12,040 nucleotides of DNA from an uncultured Verrucomicrobia subdivision 3 bacterium (GCA_946480555.1 CAMLLE010000031.1:1-12040), one strand, 5' to 3'. Shown: positions 1 through 6,630, counted from the first letter of the stretch. Notes: generated by a model from the sequence alone, not told the origin. A program made the numbers and translations.

Positions 1-963
1 GCTTTCGATTTTCAGAAAATCTTTGTCCTGCCCTGGGCTGAGCAGTTTGAAAGCACTTTCTGGATTGTGCTCATGGGATTCCTCGTCACAACCGCGTGCG
101 GCCTGGTGGGGAGCTATTTGATCCTCCGGCGCATGGCGCTGGTGGGCGATGCGATCAGTCACAGCGTGCTGCCGGGCATCGCGGTTGCATTCCTGATATC
201 AAATCAGCGCGGAACATTGCCCATGTTCCTGGGCGCGCTCGCGGCTGGAATTCTGACCACGATCATCATCGAAGTAATTCACAAGAAGACGCGTGTGAAA
301 CAGGACGCCGCGATTGGCATTGCGTTCACCAGCCTGTTCGCGATCGGCGTCATCCTGATCAGTCTTTACGCATCGCGCGTCGATCTGGATCAGGAATGCG
401 TGCTCTACGGAGAAATCGGATTCGTAGGGCCGTTGTTTCAGGATGCGGTGACTGTGGCGGGAATCAATCTGGGACCGGAACCCGTGGTTCGCATGGCAAT
501 CGTAACGATCGGCGTGGTGCTGTTGATCGCCACGTTTTACAAGGAACTCCTGGTGAGTTCATTCGATCCGGCACTCGCATCCTCAGTCGGAATCAACGCA
601 ACGCTGATTCATTACAGCCTCATGTGCGTGCTGTCGGCGGTGGTGGTCAGCGCATTTGAATCGGTGGGCGCGATTTTGGTGATCGCGATGCTGATTCTGC
701 CCGGCGCCACAGGATCACTGCTGGCGAACAGGCTTCCGAGCGTGATGAAGTTTGCGGTGCTGCACGCCGCGTTGAGTTCAACGTCGGGCTTTCATCTTGC
801 CACGTGGCTGAATTGCTCGATCGCGGCGGCGATGGTGGTAACGGGTGGAGCATTGTTCACGCTGGCCTGGGTATTCAGTCCGACCCAAGGATTGCTGCGC
901 CGGTTTTTGAACACGCGATTGGAAGTGCCGCAGGAATCGCAATCGGCTGCCACGAAGTCATAA
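1..963 (+). CDS. Zn/Mn ABC transporter permease (ABC-3 family), 5' partial
   Basis: Inner-membrane permease that would carry Zn2+, Mn2+ or a related metal inward, working with an ATPase and a periplasmic binding protein. The reading frame is open from base 1, so the true start lies upstream of the window; GTG at 67 and ATG at 73 are internal. The 320 visible residues already exceed the usual 270-300, so little is missing. Visible hallmarks are the ABC-3 motif G-D-A-I-S-H-S-V-L-P-G at about residues 49-59, several long hydrophobic segments, and a second conserved stretch around residues 220-245 (E-S-V-G-A-I-L-V-I-A-M-L-I-L-P-G). The C-terminal 25 residues are hydrophilic, as expected for a cytoplasmic tail. 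ATPase and binding-protein genes are not in view and probably lie upstream. Family assignment is strong; the metal (znuB, mntB or troC/D type) cannot be decided from sequence alone, so no symbol is given. Confidence 0.9.
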   Translation, partial: AFDFQKIFVLPWAEQFESTFWIVLMGFLVTTACGLVGSYLILRRMALVGDAISHSVLPGIAVAFLISNQRGTLPMFLGALAAGILTTIIIEVIHKKTRVKQDAAIGIAFTSLFAIGVILISLYASRVDLDQECVLYGEIGFVGPLFQDAVTVAGINLGPEPVVRMAIVTIGVVLLIATFYKELLVSSFDPALASSVGINATLIHYSLMCVLSAVVVSAFESVGAILVIAMLILPGATGSLLANRLPSVMKFAVLHAALSSTSGFHLATWLNCSIAAAMVVTGGALFTLAWVFSPTQGLLRRFLNTRLEVPQESQSAATKS

Positions 964-1084
964 GCGCATTCCATCCGAATCCCGAAACCGCCGATGCCAA
1001 AGTCGTGGGGCGGGCTGGGAAGTCGGCACTGCATTCGTTTGCCCCATTTCGCCTCCTCAGGTTCAGAGTTGGGGTTCACATTCG

Positions 1085-1157
1085 TTGCAGCGGCGGTCCA
1101 TGACCGCCGGCATTCGAAAACCTGCGCAGAACGGCGCTCACAGACCGCCGCTATAAC
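1085..1157. repeat. REP-like compound palindrome in convergent gap
   Basis: The outer arms AGCGGCGGTC (1089-1098) and GACCGCCGCT (1143-1152) are a perfect 10-bp inverted repeat. Skipping two bases, they extend by GTT (1085-1087) pairing with AAC (1155-1157). Inside, CGGCGGTC (1091-1098) pairs with GACCGCCG (1102-1109) around a CAT loop. A second, imperfect hairpin can form from CGGCG (1132-1136) with the 3' arm. The element lies between converging genes and its 3' arm contains the TAG stop (1151-1153) of the aminotransferase gene. Neither side has a T tract, so it is not a standard Rho-independent terminator. It resembles a REP/BIME or small MITE; being one copy in view, its dispersal is inferred. 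Confidence 0.6.
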
Positions 1158-2302
1158 AATTCAAGCGCGCGACTCAACTCGGCGTCTGTGTTGTAGAAGT
1201 GCGGCGAGAAGCGGATGTAGTGCTGCCCGGAACGATCGGTGCGCAGCGCAGCCATCACCCGTTCCTGTTCCAGTTTCGCATTCAATGCCCGCATGTCGGT
1301 GCCATGCTTGTGAAACGTGATGATGCCGCTGGCGTTCTCCAGCGCCGCTTCCGCGTTGAGAACTGAATATCCTTTCCTCACCAGTTCAGGTACCACCCAG
1401 GCACGTTTGCGCAGCAGTTCCGCCGCGATGTGTTCCACCCCGACTTCCAGCAGCAGTTCCATTGCGGCGGCCAGCCCAACGGTGCCGATCAAGTTGTGCG
1501 TTCCAGCTTCGTATTTGCGGGCATCGGTTTTGAACACCATTTCTTCCTGGGCCACGAAGTTCGGGCAATTGATGTTGTGCCAGCCGTGGATGGGAGGATT
1601 GATCCGTTCCTGGACTTCCCGGCGCACATAGAGAATGCCGGCCGCACTCGGGCCAAGCATCCATTTGTGCGCGTCAGCGGCGAGCATGTCCACATGCTCA
1701 ACCGTGGTTGGGAATGCGCCAACCGTTTGAATGCCATCCACGCAGAACAGGATTTTGCGGTCGCGCAGGAACTTCCCGATTTTTGGAATGTCGATGCGAT
1801 ATCCGCTGATGAAGTGACACGAAGCGAGTGCAACCATGCGCGTGTTTTCGTCCACCTGCCCCATCACGTCGATCGCGCGGATCGTCCCCATGGTGCGGAT
1901 GTTCATCAACCGCACTTCAATCCCCCGCCCTGCCAGCGCCATCCACGGATAAACGTTCGAGGGATAGTCATCGAAGTAAACGAGGATATTGTCATTGCGG
2001 CGAAACTTGAGGCCGCTGGCGATCAGGCTTAACGCGAGCGAAGTGGGACCGACCAGTGCAACTTCCTCCGACTGGCAATTCAGCAGACGCGCCGCGAGCT
2101 GGCGTGCGTGCGTGAGCACTTGCGGATAGACGAAGCGTTCCTGGTCGCCTCTGCTGGCTTCTCGCGCATACGCGACGAGCGCATCGGAAACACGGCGCGG
2201 CAACGGACAAACGCCGGCGTGTCCAAGAAAGATTTTATCTTTCGCGACAGGAAACTCGTGCTGCCGCAGTTCTTCATTCGAAAGAATTTCGGAAATGGTC
2301 AT
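1151..2302 (-). CDS. PLP-dependent class V aminotransferase-fold enzyme
   Basis: A 383-residue cytoplasmic PLP enzyme of the aminotransferase class V/cysteine desulfurase/isopenicillin-N-epimerase superfamily. Visible cofactor features, in order, are the phosphate-binding region G-P-T-S-L-A (85-90), Asp189 and Gln192 in V-D-G-I-Q (Asp pairs with the pyridine nitrogen), and Schiff-base Lys213 in A-D-A-H-K-W-M-L-G-P. Next come E-A-G-T-H-N (265-270) and the substrate-carboxylate Arg364 in I-R-F-S-P-H-F-Y-N-T. No cysteine occurs near residues 340-370 where SufS/IscS-type desulfurases carry the catalytic Cys, so cysteine desulfurase activity is unlikely; an epimerase-like, kynureninase-like or selenocysteine-lyase-like reaction is open. 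ATG at 2302 follows the TGA of the GspF-like gene by one base, so translation is probably coupled. The stop overlaps the palindrome at 1085-1157. The substrate is unknown. Confidence 0.88.
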   Translation of the reverse strand: MTISEILSNEELRQHEFPVAKDKIFLGHAGVCPLPRRVSDALVAYAREASRGDQERFVYPQVLTHARQLAARLLNCQSEEVALVGPTSLALSLIASGLKFRRNDNILVYFDDYPSNVYPWMALAGRGIEVRLMNIRTMGTIRAIDVMGQVDENTRMVALASCHFISGYRIDIPKIGKFLRDRKILFCVDGIQTVGAFPTTVEHVDMLAADAHKWMLGPSAAGILYVRREVQERINPPIHGWHNINCPNFVAQEEMVFKTDARKYEAGTHNLIGTVGLAAAMELLLEVGVEHIAAELLRKRAWVVPELVRKGYSVLNAEAALENASGIITFHKHGTDMRALNAKLEQERVMAALRTDRSGQHYIRFSPHFYNTDAELSRALELL

Positions 2303-2303
2303 T

Positions 2304-3320
2304 TCAAAAAGCCTCCAACGCCGAGGAAATCCGGCCCAAATGGAACGTGATCACATTGTAAGCCACGATCAGCACGATGAAGCCGTAGATCGTGCCGTTC
2401 ATGATCCGCGAGAAGAGTCGCAGCCGCCGGAAGCCCTCCTCTTCATAGTAATTGCGCAGCCGGCCGAGCATTTCGTCCTGGCGGCCGCTGACTTCACCGC
2501 TGTGATAAAGGTTGGCAAACATCTCAGGAAAATAGCGTGTCTGAGTCACGAGTTCAGCCGGGGTGGTTCCGGCATTCATGGCCGGCCGCCATTTTGCTAT
2601 CTCCCACTTCAACTGCGGCGAACCACTGGCAGCCGCCGCGAGTTCCCATGCCTCCACGATGGAAACGCCCGCGCTGATCAGTGCCTCCAGGGATGCGGCC
2701 AGGCGGGACAAAATCAGATTGCGCCGCGCGCCACGGAGCATGGGAATCAGATCCAACAAGCGCTCAACGATGGCCCGCCACGGTTCACCGCGATTTCCCT
2801 GGCAGGCGTAGATCAAACCGAATATGGCCAGGTAACCGCCGCCAAAGACGACGACTTTTTGGATCAGGAACGGCACGCACTGTTCGAAGTTGCCGTAAAA
2901 GACGCCCATGAAGAATGACGTCCAGAGGCGCAGCGGAAAAATGACGAGAAATACGTGCAGCGTCACGGCCGTCATCAACAGTCCAGCAATCGTATCGCGA
3001 ATGATGCGCGCGCGTTGATCGTAGTAAACGGAAAGCTGCTCGAAGCTGTTATCGAGGCGCCCAGATTTCTCGCCGACCGACAGCAGGGCGACATCGAAAT
3101 CAGGCATCCAGCCGTGGATGGAAACCATGCTGTCGGAAAAGGTTATCCCAACTTTCAGCTTTTCGATGAGTTGAAGGATGACGCCCTGCGAACGGCGCGT
3201 GACGGGATTGCTGGCCGCCATCTCCAGCGCACGGATCAGTGGGATGCCCGCTGAGATCATGGCACCGAGCTGATGGTAAAGTTCAGCCCGGCGGCTGAGT
3301 TCGCTGGGAGTCACAATCAT
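2304..3320 (-). CDS. GspF/PilC-like type II secretion inner-membrane protein
   Basis: A 338-residue polytopic protein of the T2SS-F family, the platform protein of type II secretion and type IV pilus machines that works with a GspE/PilB-type ATPase. The two internal repeats of the family are visible: V-G-E-K-S-G-R-L-D-N-S-F-E-Q-L at 82-96 and S-G-E-V-S-G-R-Q-D-E-M-L at 274-285, each followed by a Y-Y motif. Likely membrane segments are about 109-129, 152-172 and 308-325. It is shorter than canonical GspF (about 400 residues), mainly at the N terminus. The ATG is preceded by GGAGAG five bases upstream (minus strand), a good ribosome binding site. No pilin, GspE, GspG or secretin gene is nearby; its only tight neighbour is the aminotransferase one base downstream. 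It may be an orphan component or serve a machine encoded elsewhere. Confidence 0.85.
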   Translation of the reverse strand: MIVTPSELSRRAELYHQLGAMISAGIPLIRALEMAASNPVTRRSQGVILQLIEKLKVGITFSDSMVSIHGWMPDFDVALLSVGEKSGRLDNSFEQLSVYYDQRARIIRDTIAGLLMTAVTLHVFLVIFPLRLWTSFFMGVFYGNFEQCVPFLIQKVVVFGGGYLAIFGLIYACQGNRGEPWRAIVERLLDLIPMLRGARRNLILSRLAASLEALISAGVSIVEAWELAAAASGSPQLKWEIAKWRPAMNAGTTPAELVTQTRYFPEMFANLYHSGEVSGRQDEMLGRLRNYYEEEGFRRLRLFSRIMNGTIYGFIVLIVAYNVITFHLGRISSALEAF

Positions 3321-3501
3321 CGCCGCTCTCCAATCTGGCCCGTGGCGCTCATTTCAACATTTGACCTGAGTCCGATGCAAACGTTCCGGCCGTTGTTGCC
3401 GGGGAGACGAATGCGCTTGAAGAATGAGTCGAGCCGTCGCCGTGCGCCATCCGAAAAACATTCAACGAGGAGCATTCGACGCTCGATGTTCAACTGGCAG
3501 C

Positions 3502-3526
3502 AAAAAAGCCGACTTTCGTCGGCTTT
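3502..3526 (-). terminator. Rho-independent terminator of trxA
   Basis: Read on the minus strand, AAAGCCGAC, a GAAA tetraloop and GTCGGCTTT form a perfect 9-bp stem, and the RNA ends in six U residues (the A run at 3502-3507 on the plus strand). It begins about 32 bases past the trxA stop. This is a classical intrinsic terminator and separates trxA from the GspF-like gene. Confidence 0.92.
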
Positions 3527-3558
3527 GAAGATTCGGGTCAGACGGGAATCCGTGCGGT

Positions 3559-3891
3559 TCAGCCTACCAGGCGATCGAAGCTGGCCTTGAGATCGCGCTT
3601 GCTGCGCAGACCCACGATCTGGTCGGCCACTTGGCCTTTGTCGAACAGGAGCAGCGTGGGAATGGCGCGGATGCCGTATTCGGAAGCGATGCCTTGTTGT
3701 TCGTCAATGTTGACCTTGGCGATCTTCACGCGGCCTTCATATTCGTCGGCCAGTTCGTCAAGCACCGGGGCAATTGCCTTGCAAGGTCCACACCACTCCG
3801 CCCAGAAATCCACCAGCACTGGGGTCGGCGACTGCAGCACTTCTGTTGCGAAATTCTCTTGGATCAACGTGAGTATGTTGGGAGATGCCAT
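3559..3891 (-). CDS. trxA: Thioredoxin
   Basis: A 110-residue cytoplasmic thioredoxin that reduces protein disulfides and is itself recycled by thioredoxin reductase. The active site W-C-G-P-C is at residues 33-37, the buried Asp is Asp28 in V-D-F-W-A-E, and the cis-Pro loop is I-P-T at 77-79 (Pro78). Length and the C-terminal helix match a complete single-domain thioredoxin, with no signal peptide. The gene lies 39 bases after the tail-anchored protein's stop on the same strand and ends at a strong terminator, so the two may be cotranscribed. No Shine-Dalgarno sequence is visible before the ATG. A weak TTGACT (3922-3927) and TTTAAC (3897-3902) pair with a long 19-base spacer lies in the gap; if used, transcription would start almost on the ATG. 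Confidence 0.95.
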   Translation of the reverse strand: MASPNILTLIQENFATEVLQSPTPVLVDFWAEWCGPCKAIAPVLDELADEYEGRVKIAKVNIDEQQGIASEYGIRAIPTLLLFDKGQVADQIVGLRSKRDLKASFDRLVG

Positions 3892-3930
3892 ACAGAGTTA
3901 AACTTCAATAGGGAAAGCGATAGTCAAGTC

Positions 3931-4368
3931 TCAGAGGAGAAAAGCCAGGTACACCGTGCTGCCCACAGCGATCAATCCAACCACAGCAGCCGCGATGGCG
4001 AGTGCGGAATCCACCGGGCTCAATGTCGGGGCAGACGCCACAGGTGCCGCGACGGGGCGTTGAACGGGAGCCGCGGTGCGCGGAGCCGGAGCGGCCGGTG
4101 CCGCACCAGCGCGAGGGCCGGCTGCAGCTGGTGCAGGCGTTGCAGCAGGAGCCGCCGCCGCGGGTGCCGGTGCAGCAGCGGGCACGGGCGGAACGCCACC
4201 AGCGCCAGTCGGGCCGCCGGGCGGCAATGTCGGAAGCTTGATCGTCGGAGCCGCCGTCGGCTTGGGCGGGAGATTGATACGGACGGTTTCCTTTTTGGGT
4301 TGAACCTTGCCGGTTTCCTTTTTCGGAGGGACAGCGCCTGCTGGGATATTCGGGATGTTCTCGGCCAT
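3931..4368 (-). CDS. Pro/Ala-rich tail-anchored membrane protein
   Basis: A 145-residue protein from ATG 4368. An upstream in-frame TTG at 4380 lies inside the predicted -10 box and is rejected as start. Residues 1-50 are Lys/Pro-rich and contain P-K-K-E-T twice (15-19, 24-28), followed by R-I-N-L-P-P-K-P-T-A. Residues 50-118 are almost only Pro, Ala and Gly and must be disordered. Residues 121-144 form one hydrophobic helix ending at the C terminus, with a two-Leu end. There is no signal peptide, so a C-terminal anchor with a cytoplasmic, flexible N-terminal part is the simplest topology. I recall similar Lys-Glu-Thr/Pro-rich anchored proteins in Verrucomicrobia but know no function. The gene has its own promoter and is followed after 39 bases by trxA. 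Confidence 0.75.
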   Translation of the reverse strand: MAENIPNIPAGAVPPKKETGKVQPKKETVRINLPPKPTAAPTIKLPTLPPGGPTGAGGVPPVPAAAPAPAAAAPAATPAPAAAGPRAGAAPAAPAPRTAAPVQRPVAAPVASAPTLSPVDSALAIAAAVVGLIAVGSTVYLAFLL

Positions 4369-4378
4369 AGCTCGGTTC

Positions 4379-4406
4379 AAGATAGGTTTGGGTCTTTGAG
4401 TGTCAA
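4379..4406 (-). promoter_or_regulatory. Sigma-70 promoter for the tail-anchored protein gene
   Basis: On the minus strand a consensus TTGACA (4406-4401) is followed, after 16 bases, by TATCTT (4384-4379), four of six matches to TATAAT. The expected transcription start is near 4372, only about four bases before the ATG at 4368, so the mRNA would be almost leaderless. This agrees with the absence of a Shine-Dalgarno sequence. The promoter lies just after the terminator of the RRM gene. Confidence 0.6.
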
Positions 4407-4420
4407 ACTCTTATTCCCCA

Positions 4421-4454
4421 AAATGAAACGGGCCGAAGAAGTTCTTCGGCCCGT
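4421..4454 (-). terminator. Rho-independent terminator of the RRM gene
   Basis: ACGGGCCGAAGA (4428-4439) pairs perfectly with TCTTCGGCCCGT (4443-4454) over 12 bp around a three-base loop. On the minus strand the stem is followed by a T-rich run interrupted by CA (T-T-T-C-A-T-T-T-T). It starts about 19 bases past the RRM stop at 4473. Confidence 0.85.
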
Positions 4455-4472
4455 GTCAGTCTTCTGGGAAGT

Positions 4473-4793
4473 TTAGCGGCGATCGCGGCGTTCATAGCCG
4501 CCGTCGCGCGAGCCACCCCAGCGCTGTTGTTGTGGACGCTCTTCGCGCGGGCGAGCCACGTTGACCGTCAACGCGCGACCTTGAAAATCCTTGTTGTGGA
4601 ATTGTTCGATCGCCTTGTTCGCGTCGTCTTGAGAAGCGAACTCGACGAACGCGAAGCCACGGGATTTCCCGGTCATCTTGTCGAGCATGAGGTTTACGGA
4701 GGTCACCACACCAGCCTGGGAGAAGTAATCCTGCAGATCGTTCTCCATGGTTTGGTACGAGAGGTTCCCTACGAAGAGCCTGGTTGGGTTCAT
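4473..4793 (-). CDS. Single-RRM RNA-binding protein
   Basis: A 106-residue cytoplasmic RNA-binding protein with one RNA recognition motif. RNP2 is L-F-V-G-N-L at residues 6-11 and RNP1 is K-S-R-G-F-A-F-V-E-F at 43-52, carrying the aromatic residues (Phe7, Phe47, Phe49) that stack on RNA bases. The fold is complete by about residue 82. The tail (83-106) is basic and Arg/Gly/Gln-rich with R-W-G-G, typical of bacterial and cyanobacterial Rbp proteins that are often cold- or stress-induced. ATG 4793 puts RNP2 at the usual distance from the N terminus. The gene is monocistronic or follows SET across a 143-base gap, and ends at a strong terminator. No Shine-Dalgarno sequence or convincing promoter is visible in the gap. 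Confidence 0.93.
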   Translation of the reverse strand: MNPTRLFVGNLSYQTMENDLQDYFSQAGVVTSVNLMLDKMTGKSRGFAFVEFASQDDANKAIEQFHNKDFQGRALTVNVARPREERPQQQRWGGSRDGGYERRDRR

Positions 4794-4936
4794 AATACGA
4801 GTATCTGGGTCAAAAAACCGCGTGGGAGGACTGCACCGGCAGGATCACTGAATGTCGTTTTAGGTTCACTGACAATCTGTCTTCTGACACCAACGTAGTT
4901 GGCTTTTTGATCAGACGGTCGCAATTCTTAGACAAA

Positions 4937-5464
4937 TCAATTTTCCCCGTCAATAACGTTTCCGTCAGCGATTCCACGGACTGGCGCAACTGCTTGTTCT
5001 GGAACGTTCCCGGACGCGCATTTCTTTCTCGCCAGTTCGCCATGCAACTCCTCCGCGACGATGTAACCGACACAACCGGACGCCCCGCACCGGCACGGAT
5101 GATCCTGGTAGTCCTCCAGATCGTAACCGTAGTTGAACGTCAGTTCCTCCCCGGCCTTGATGTCGCGCAAGGCTACGATCCAGATGTGTTCGCCGTCCCA
5201 CTGCGCTTCACAATTCGGCGTGCAGCTGTGATTGATGAACCGCGCCGGATTCCATTCCACATTTCCATCGAGATCATGCTGTTCGTCGATGTCGAAGATG
5301 TAAGCATTGTCCGCCTCACATCGCCGGAGGGACTCGGCTTTGGAGATTTTCTCGCCGACGTATTCCACGATGCTGGTTTCAGCGAGAATTGCCACACGGG
5401 CAAAGCCGCCGGTGCCGTGGATGCTGGAGGTTCGGTAGATGACCAAATCTGTTTCGATTTCCAT
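4937..5464 (-). CDS. SET-domain protein-lysine methyltransferase
   Basis: A 175-residue protein with a compact SET domain, predicted to transfer a methyl group from S-adenosylmethionine to a lysine side chain. Motifs run in the right order: S-I-H-G-T-G-G-F-A (14-22) at the N-terminal SAM-binding strand, R-F-I-N-H-S-C-T-P-N-C-E (75-86) forming the knot, and G-E-E-L-T-F-N-Y-G-Y (105-114) with the catalytic tyrosine. A post-SET zinc motif C-x-C-x4-C (Cys124, 126, 131) probably shares Zn with Cys85. About 45 hydrophilic residues follow. There is no pre-SET domain. Bacterial SET proteins are known, for example in chlamydiae, which belong to the same PVC superphylum; their substrates can be histone-like or ribosomal proteins. 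The substrate here is unknown. The start is fixed closely because the first motif is only 13 residues in. It diverges from cutA across 28 bp. Confidence 0.92.
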   Translation of the reverse strand: MEIETDLVIYRTSSIHGTGGFARVAILAETSIVEYVGEKISKAESLRRCEADNAYIFDIDEQHDLDGNVEWNPARFINHSCTPNCEAQWDGEHIWIVALRDIKAGEELTFNYGYDLEDYQDHPCRCGASGCVGYIVAEELHGELARKKCASGNVPEQAVAPVRGIADGNVIDGEN

Positions 5465-5492
5465 GCGTTGGCGTGCAATCTATCCCCACGCC

Positions 5493-5819
5493 ATGAGCTC
5501 ACAAACTTTTAAAGTGGTTTTCGTCACTGCGCCCAATCTCCGGGTGGCCCGGAAGCTGGCCCGCACCGCGCTTGAAGCGCGGCTTGTTGCTTGCGCGAAT
5601 CTCATTCCGAGACTGGAATCGCACTACTGGTGGCGGGGCAAACTCGAACGCAGCACCGAAATCCTGATCGTTTTTAAAACAACGCAGAAGCAGCTCGCCG
5701 CCCTGGAGAAGCTGGTCCTGGCCAATCATCCTTACGACACACCGGAGTTCGTCGCACTGCCAATTTCCGCGGGAAGCCGGCGATATCTCGAGTGGTTGCA
5801 GGCAAGTTGTCTGGGTTGA
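5493..5819 (+). CDS. cutA: CutA divalent-cation tolerance protein
   Basis: A 108-residue cytoplasmic protein of the CutA1 family, small trimers with a PII-like ferredoxin fold linked genetically to copper and other divalent-cation tolerance; the exact biochemical role is unsettled. Diagnostic stretches are R-L-V-A-C-A-N-L-I-P (30-39), H-Y-W-W-R-G-K-L-E (44-52), F-K-T-T (61-64) and H-P-Y-D-T-P-E-F (79-86), followed by Y-L-E-W-L (98-102). ATG 5493 gives the usual length and puts the first strand at residues 7-12; earlier in-frame starts, including ATG 5463 that overlaps the SET start, would add a non-homologous tail. No Shine-Dalgarno sequence is visible. Downstream, after 58 bases, comes the unknown membrane protein, perhaps in the same unit. 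Confidence 0.94.
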   Translation: MSSQTFKVVFVTAPNLRVARKLARTALEARLVACANLIPRLESHYWWRGKLERSTEILIVFKTTQKQLAALEKLVLANHPYDTPEFVALPISAGSRRYLEWLQASCLG

Positions 5820-5877
5820 ACACCCAGAAGTTTCCGCCCCATTTGCAGATCGAATTCTCTGGAGTAGTTTCGCTTCG

Positions 5878-6630
5878 GTGAACACTCAGGATCTCATTCC
5901 GGCCATCCTGCTTACGCTGCTCAGCCTGGCGCTGACTTCCGGGGCGGCCGTCTTCCTGTTGTTCATGCATTGGAAGCGGAAGCAGACGCGGCAGGTGGAG
6001 GTTCTCTTCAAACCGCAAATCACCTTCACGCCGGAGATTTCGGAAACGATTTTTGCGCAACGCCCACTGACTTGGGTGGCGGTTCGGACACACTCCATGG
6101 AGGAAGTGCAAACCGCGTTGCGATTGAACAATCCCACGCCGTGCAATTGTTACCAGGGGCTCACCGGCGATCTGGGCCTGTTCATCGCACCGCCCATCCA
6201 CGGCTGGATTCTCATCACTGGCTCGGGGCTGCCCGATCCGGCCGACGATGTGGACGCATGCTTCCGATTTCTGATCGAACTCAGCCGCAAGCTTGGCCAG
6301 GTGCAATACTTCAATGCGAACCCCGCGTTGAATCATCACGCATGGGTCCGCACCGACAATGGGCGGGTCATTCGCGCCTACGCCTGGGCTGGGCGGACAC
6401 TCTGGAACCAAGGCGTGAAAACGCAGGCGGAAAGTGAACTCGGGATGCGCTGCTATCATTACTGCGAAACACCTCACGCCTCCTTCCTTGATCCAGTGGA
6501 GTCGCCCATCGCGAACACGGAAAAAGTTCCCCTGCTCGCCGCCGCCTGGAGCATCGATCCAGCCACCATCGACGAGCAAACACTCGAAGCCTCCTGTGGC
6601 ATCGCGGGAGAACCGTCGAGACTGTATTGA
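5878..6630 (+). CDS. N-terminally membrane-anchored protein of unknown function
   Basis: A 250-residue protein starting with GTG 5878; GGAG (5861-5864) lies 13 bases upstream, rather far. Residues 7-30 form one hydrophobic segment followed by H-W-K-R-K-Q-T-R, so by the positive-inside rule the remaining 215 residues are cytoplasmic. The soluble part has no motif of an enzyme family I can name. Conspicuous blocks are N-C-Y-Q-G-L, P-P-I-H-G-W-I-L-I-T-G-S-G-L-P-D-P, L-N-H-H-A-W-V and A-Y-A-W-A-G-R-T-L-W-N-Q-G, and I believe the last two recur in uncharacterised bacterial proteins, though this is memory and not a search. Rich Trp/His/Gly content and balanced composition speak for a real folded domain. 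The opposite strand is also open for about 300 codons, but the plus-strand protein has the coherent membrane anchor and domain. Confidence 0.8.
   Translation: MNTQDLIPAILLTLLSLALTSGAAVFLLFMHWKRKQTRQVEVLFKPQITFTPEISETIFAQRPLTWVAVRTHSMEEVQTALRLNNPTPCNCYQGLTGDLGLFIAPPIHGWILITGSGLPDPADDVDACFRFLIELSRKLGQVQYFNANPALNHHAWVRTDNGRVIRAYAWAGRTLWNQGVKTQAESELGMRCYHYCETPHASFLDPVESPIANTEKVPLLAAAWSIDPATIDEQTLEASCGIAGEPSRLY

Noticed and set aside
994..1320. Plus-strand open frame of 108 codons between the permease and aminotransferase region
   Set aside because: It reads through the REP-like palindrome and the antisense of the aminotransferase end; composition is Arg/Cys/Ser-rich without any domain.
3631..4476. 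Plus-strand open frame of 281 codons
   Set aside because: Antisense to trxA and the Pro/Ala-rich gene; the long frame follows from GC-rich Ala/Pro codons and gives an Arg/Ser-rich product.
4794..4820. TTGACC and TATTAT near the RRM start as a promoter
   Set aside because: The boxes are only 10 bases apart and the -10 box would overlap the start codon.
4885..4905. Hairpin CCAAC-GTA-GTTGG followed by CTTTTT on the plus strand
   Set aside because: Only a 5-bp stem, and no plus-strand gene lies upstream that it could terminate.
5674..6579. Minus-strand open frame of 301 codons
   Set aside because: Antisense to cutA and the unknown membrane protein; no domain, membrane segment or ribosome binding site, while the plus strand encodes coherent proteins.
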